From the NCBI RefSeq assembly GCF_024345995.1, contig NZ_JAGQCE010000002.1:186001-250000 (forward strand): a stretch of 64,000 nucleotides of DNA, given 5' to 3'. This DNA comes from Synechococcus sp. Cruz-7E5. Lineage in GTDB: Bacteria; Cyanobacteriota; Cyanobacteriia; PCC-6307; Cyanobiaceae. Shown here piece after piece: positions 62,360 through 64,000 of this stretch (positions within the stretch are counted from its first letter, which is position 1; every line of letters begins with the position of its first letter). The notes beneath the pieces are model-generated. The model did no database searches, was not told where the DNA came from, and saw nothing but the letters and a program-made list of their open reading frames with translations. Position numbers and translations under genes: made by a program.

Positions 62360-63909
62360 AGCGCTTCAATCCCGTGCTCGAGCCGGTGCAGATCGTCTGG
62401 TTCAAACGGGATCTGCGGGTGGCCGATCACCAGCCGCTGCTCCAGGCCAGCCGCCTTGGTCCGGTGCTGCCGCTGCTGGTGGTGGAACCAGAGCTGTGGC
62501 AGCAGAGCGATGCCTCGGCGCGCCAGTGGGCCTTCTGCGCCGAGAGCCTGGCGGAGCTCAGGCAGGCCCTGGCGGAGCTGGGTCAGCCGCTGGTGGTGAG
62601 GATCGGGCCGGCGCTGGAAGTGCTGGAGCGGGCCCGCCGCCAGTTCGCCATTGCCGGGCTCTGGAGCCATCAGGAAACCGGCAACGGCTGGACCTATGCC
62701 CGCGACCGGCAGGTGGCCCAGTGGGCCCTGAGCCATGGCATCACCTGGACCCAGATTCCCCCATTCGGTGTGATCCGCCGCTTGCGCAGCCGCAACGGCT
62801 GGGCGCGCCGCTGGGAGGAGCGCATGGCCGAGCCGCTGGCGCCGCCGCCGCCGGATCTGCCGTGCCTGGGGGGCCTGGATCCCGGTCCCATTCCCGCCGC
62901 CGCCGAGCTGGGTCTGGCGCCTGACCCCTGCCCGGGCCGTCAGCTCGGGGGGCGGCAGCAGGGACTGGCCGTTCTGGAGAGTTTTCTGAGCGAGCGCGGC
63001 TCTCGCTACCACCGTGAGCTCTCCAGCCCGCTCACGGCCTATGAGAGCTGCTCGCGCCTGTCGCCCCACCTCAGCTGGGGCACCCTGTCGATGCGGGAGG
63101 TGGTGCAGCGCAGCCGCCGCCTCCGCAAGGCGCCCCTGGGCTTCGAGGCGCGGCTGCACTGGCACTGCCATTTCATCCAGAAGCTCGAATGCCAGCCGGA
63201 TCTGGAGTTTCGCGAGCTCCATCCGCTCACCGCCGGCCTGCGCAGCAGCGACCCCGAGCGCCTGGCGGCCTGGGCCGAGGGGCGTACCGGACTGCCGTTC
63301 GTGGATGCCTGCATGCGGGCCCTGATCGCCAGCGGCTGGATCAATTTCCGCATGCGGGCGATGCTGATGTCGGTGGCCAGCTACCAGCTGTGGTTGCCGT
63401 GGCGCCAGAGCGGGCTGCACCTGGCCCGCCTGTTCGTCGATTACGAACCGGGCATCCACTGGAGCCAGTGCCAGATGCAGTCGGGCACAACGGGCATCAA
63501 CACGATCCGGATCTACAACCCGATCAAGCAGGGTCTCGAGCACGATCCCAACGGTGATTTCATCCGCCGCTGGCTGCCGGAACTGCGCAACGTGCCGGCC
63601 GTTCACATTCATGAGCCGTGGACGATGGCGCTGGTCACCCAGCAGCGCGTCGGCTGCGTGCTCGGGCTGCACTACCCGCTGCCGATCGTGGAGCCCGCCG
63701 CCGCAGCCCGCCAGGCCAGGGAGAGGATCTGGGCGCGGCGTCAGGAGCAGGGCTTCAAGGAGCTGGCCGATGCGATCCAGAGCAGGCACGGCTCCCGCCG
63801 CTCCGGCCTGGCGGCCAGTGGCGGGCGGCGGCAGCGGCCAGTGGCGGCCAATGCCGCCGGTGATCAACAGCTGCAGCTCAGCCTGCAGCTCGAACCTGAT
63901 TCGGCCTGA
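62353..63909 (+). CDS. Cryptochrome/photolyase-family FAD flavoprotein
   Basis: The 518-residue product has the N-terminal Rossmann-like antenna domain ([20 protein letters not shown] by its start [12 protein letters not shown]) and the helical FAD domain with [38 protein letters not shown] and [20 protein letters not shown]. It fits light-driven DNA repair or blue-light sensing. The GTG at 62353 overlaps the DCC gene stop and is the likely start, giving coupling; later GTG codons are possible. A basic, low-complexity tail follows the domain. Confidence 0.88.
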   Translation: MLKRFNPVLEPVQIVWFKRDLRVADHQPLLQASRLGPVLPLLVVEPELWQQSDASARQWAFCAESLAELRQALAELGQPLVVRIGPALEVLERARRQFAIAGLWSHQETGNGWTYARDRQVAQWALSHGITWTQIPPFGVIRRLRSRNGWARRWEERMAEPLAPPPPDLPCLGGLDPGPIPAAAELGLAPDPCPGRQLGGRQQGLAVLESFLSERGSRYHRELSSPLTAYESCSRLSPHLSWGTLSMREVVQRSRRLRKAPLGFEARLHWHCHFIQKLECQPDLEFRELHPLTAGLRSSDPERLAAWAEGRTGLPFVDACMRALIASGWINFRMRAMLMSVASYQLWLPWRQSGLHLARLFVDYEPGIHWSQCQMQSGTTGINTIRIYNPIKQGLEHDPNGDFIRRWLPELRNVPAVHIHEPWTMALVTQQRVGCVLGLHYPLPIVEPAAAARQARERIWARRQEQGFKELADAIQSRHGSRRSGLAASGGRRQRPVAANAAGDQQLQLSLQLEPDSA

Positions 63910-63945
63910 CCCTGTGCAGCTGAAGCGGCCGTCGCTTCGCCGGGA

Positions 63946-64000
63946 TCAGCCCAGAAAGGGATCCAGGAAGCTGAGCGGCCTGGCCATCGTTTCGGAGAAT
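63946..64000 (-). CDS. C-terminal end of an unrecognised minus-strand gene (partial)
   Basis: From the right edge leftwards one frame reads FSETMARPLSFLDPFLG and then TGA (63946-63948). The frame is open to the edge but only 17 codons are visible. The sequence is compatible with a real protein end converging on the photolyase gene 36 bp away. No family can be named. Confidence 0.35.
   Translation of the reverse strand, partial: FSETMARPLSFLDPFLG

Noticed and set aside
1-64000. CRISPR arrays, tRNA or rRNA genes, transposases, prophage structural genes
   Set aside because: No regularly spaced repeats, tRNA T-loop and acceptor pairs, rRNA-like sequence or matching proteins were seen by eye in any region.

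Overview
The window is a 64 kb, high-GC, gene-dense chromosomal segment that reads as an alpha-cyanobacterium of the Cyanobium / freshwater-marine Synechococcus group. The signs are cyanobacterium-specific families (a PAM68-type photosystem II assembly protein, a CPP1-like protein, and DUF3531, DUF1816, DUF3288 and DUF92 proteins), a monomeric class II ribonucleotide reductase, and one uninterrupted dnaE. Many beta-cyanobacteria carry a split-intein dnaE instead. I found no rRNA or tRNA genes, no CRISPR array and no recognisable transposase or integrase.

Layout. 1-9.7 kb: the end of mfd, a SemiSWEET, small exported or membrane proteins, ctpA, ispG, a family 4-like uracil-DNA glycosylase and an aspartate aminotransferase. 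8.7-13.1 kb: a phnD-small ORF-phnC-phnE-type ABC importer (phosphonate, phosphite or selenate class) followed by an SGNH hydrolase. 13-21 kb: an alternative sigma factor, a DUF92 protein, rsmE, an ECF-like ATPase, hslO, a CPP1-like protein and prfC. 21.5-24.2 kb: nrdJ and a small secreted protein.

24.2-35.7 kb is a laterally acquired island with lower and more variable GC. Its left part holds an Abi-alpha (DUF4393) gene, an OLD-family nuclease and a small gene broken by one stop codon. Each intact gene is followed by an imperfect palindrome that looks like an integron attC site, so this part resembles a gene-cassette array without an integrase. Its right part is a type I restriction-modification locus, hsdM-hsdS-hsdR. 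A YefM/YoeB pair, a DUF429 remnant and a HepT/MntA-type HEPN-nucleotidyltransferase pair sit between hsdS and hsdR. A DJ-1/PfpI gene closes the island.

35.7-51.8 kb returns to core genes: dnaG, an EamA transporter, ruvA, rpsO, the PAM68-like gene, dnaE, gatA, a TrmH/RlmB-type methyltransferase with very long disordered tails, mrnC, a STAS protein, carA and trpD. Two regulatory observations stand out here. A 16-bp palindrome resembling an NrdR box lies about 50 bp upstream of both dnaG and dnaE. Between a DUF3288 gene and trpD, an 11-bp perfect long-range stem encloses several hairpins and suggests a structured RNA.

51.8-64 kb carries an ABC exporter, msrA, a tightly coupled three-gene operon, a P-type ATPase without the usual N-terminal domain, a cytochrome b561-like protein, a short-chain dehydrogenase, a DCC-family protein and a photolyase/cryptochrome. 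The three-gene operon encodes a phosphohistidine-domain protein, an ATP-grasp PEP/pyruvate-dikinase domain protein and a cyclic-nucleotide-binding protein. It looks like a rifampin-phosphotransferase/PEP-synthase-type enzyme split into two genes in reversed order and linked to a cNMP sensor. With the attC-like defence cassettes, it is the best candidate here for something undescribed.
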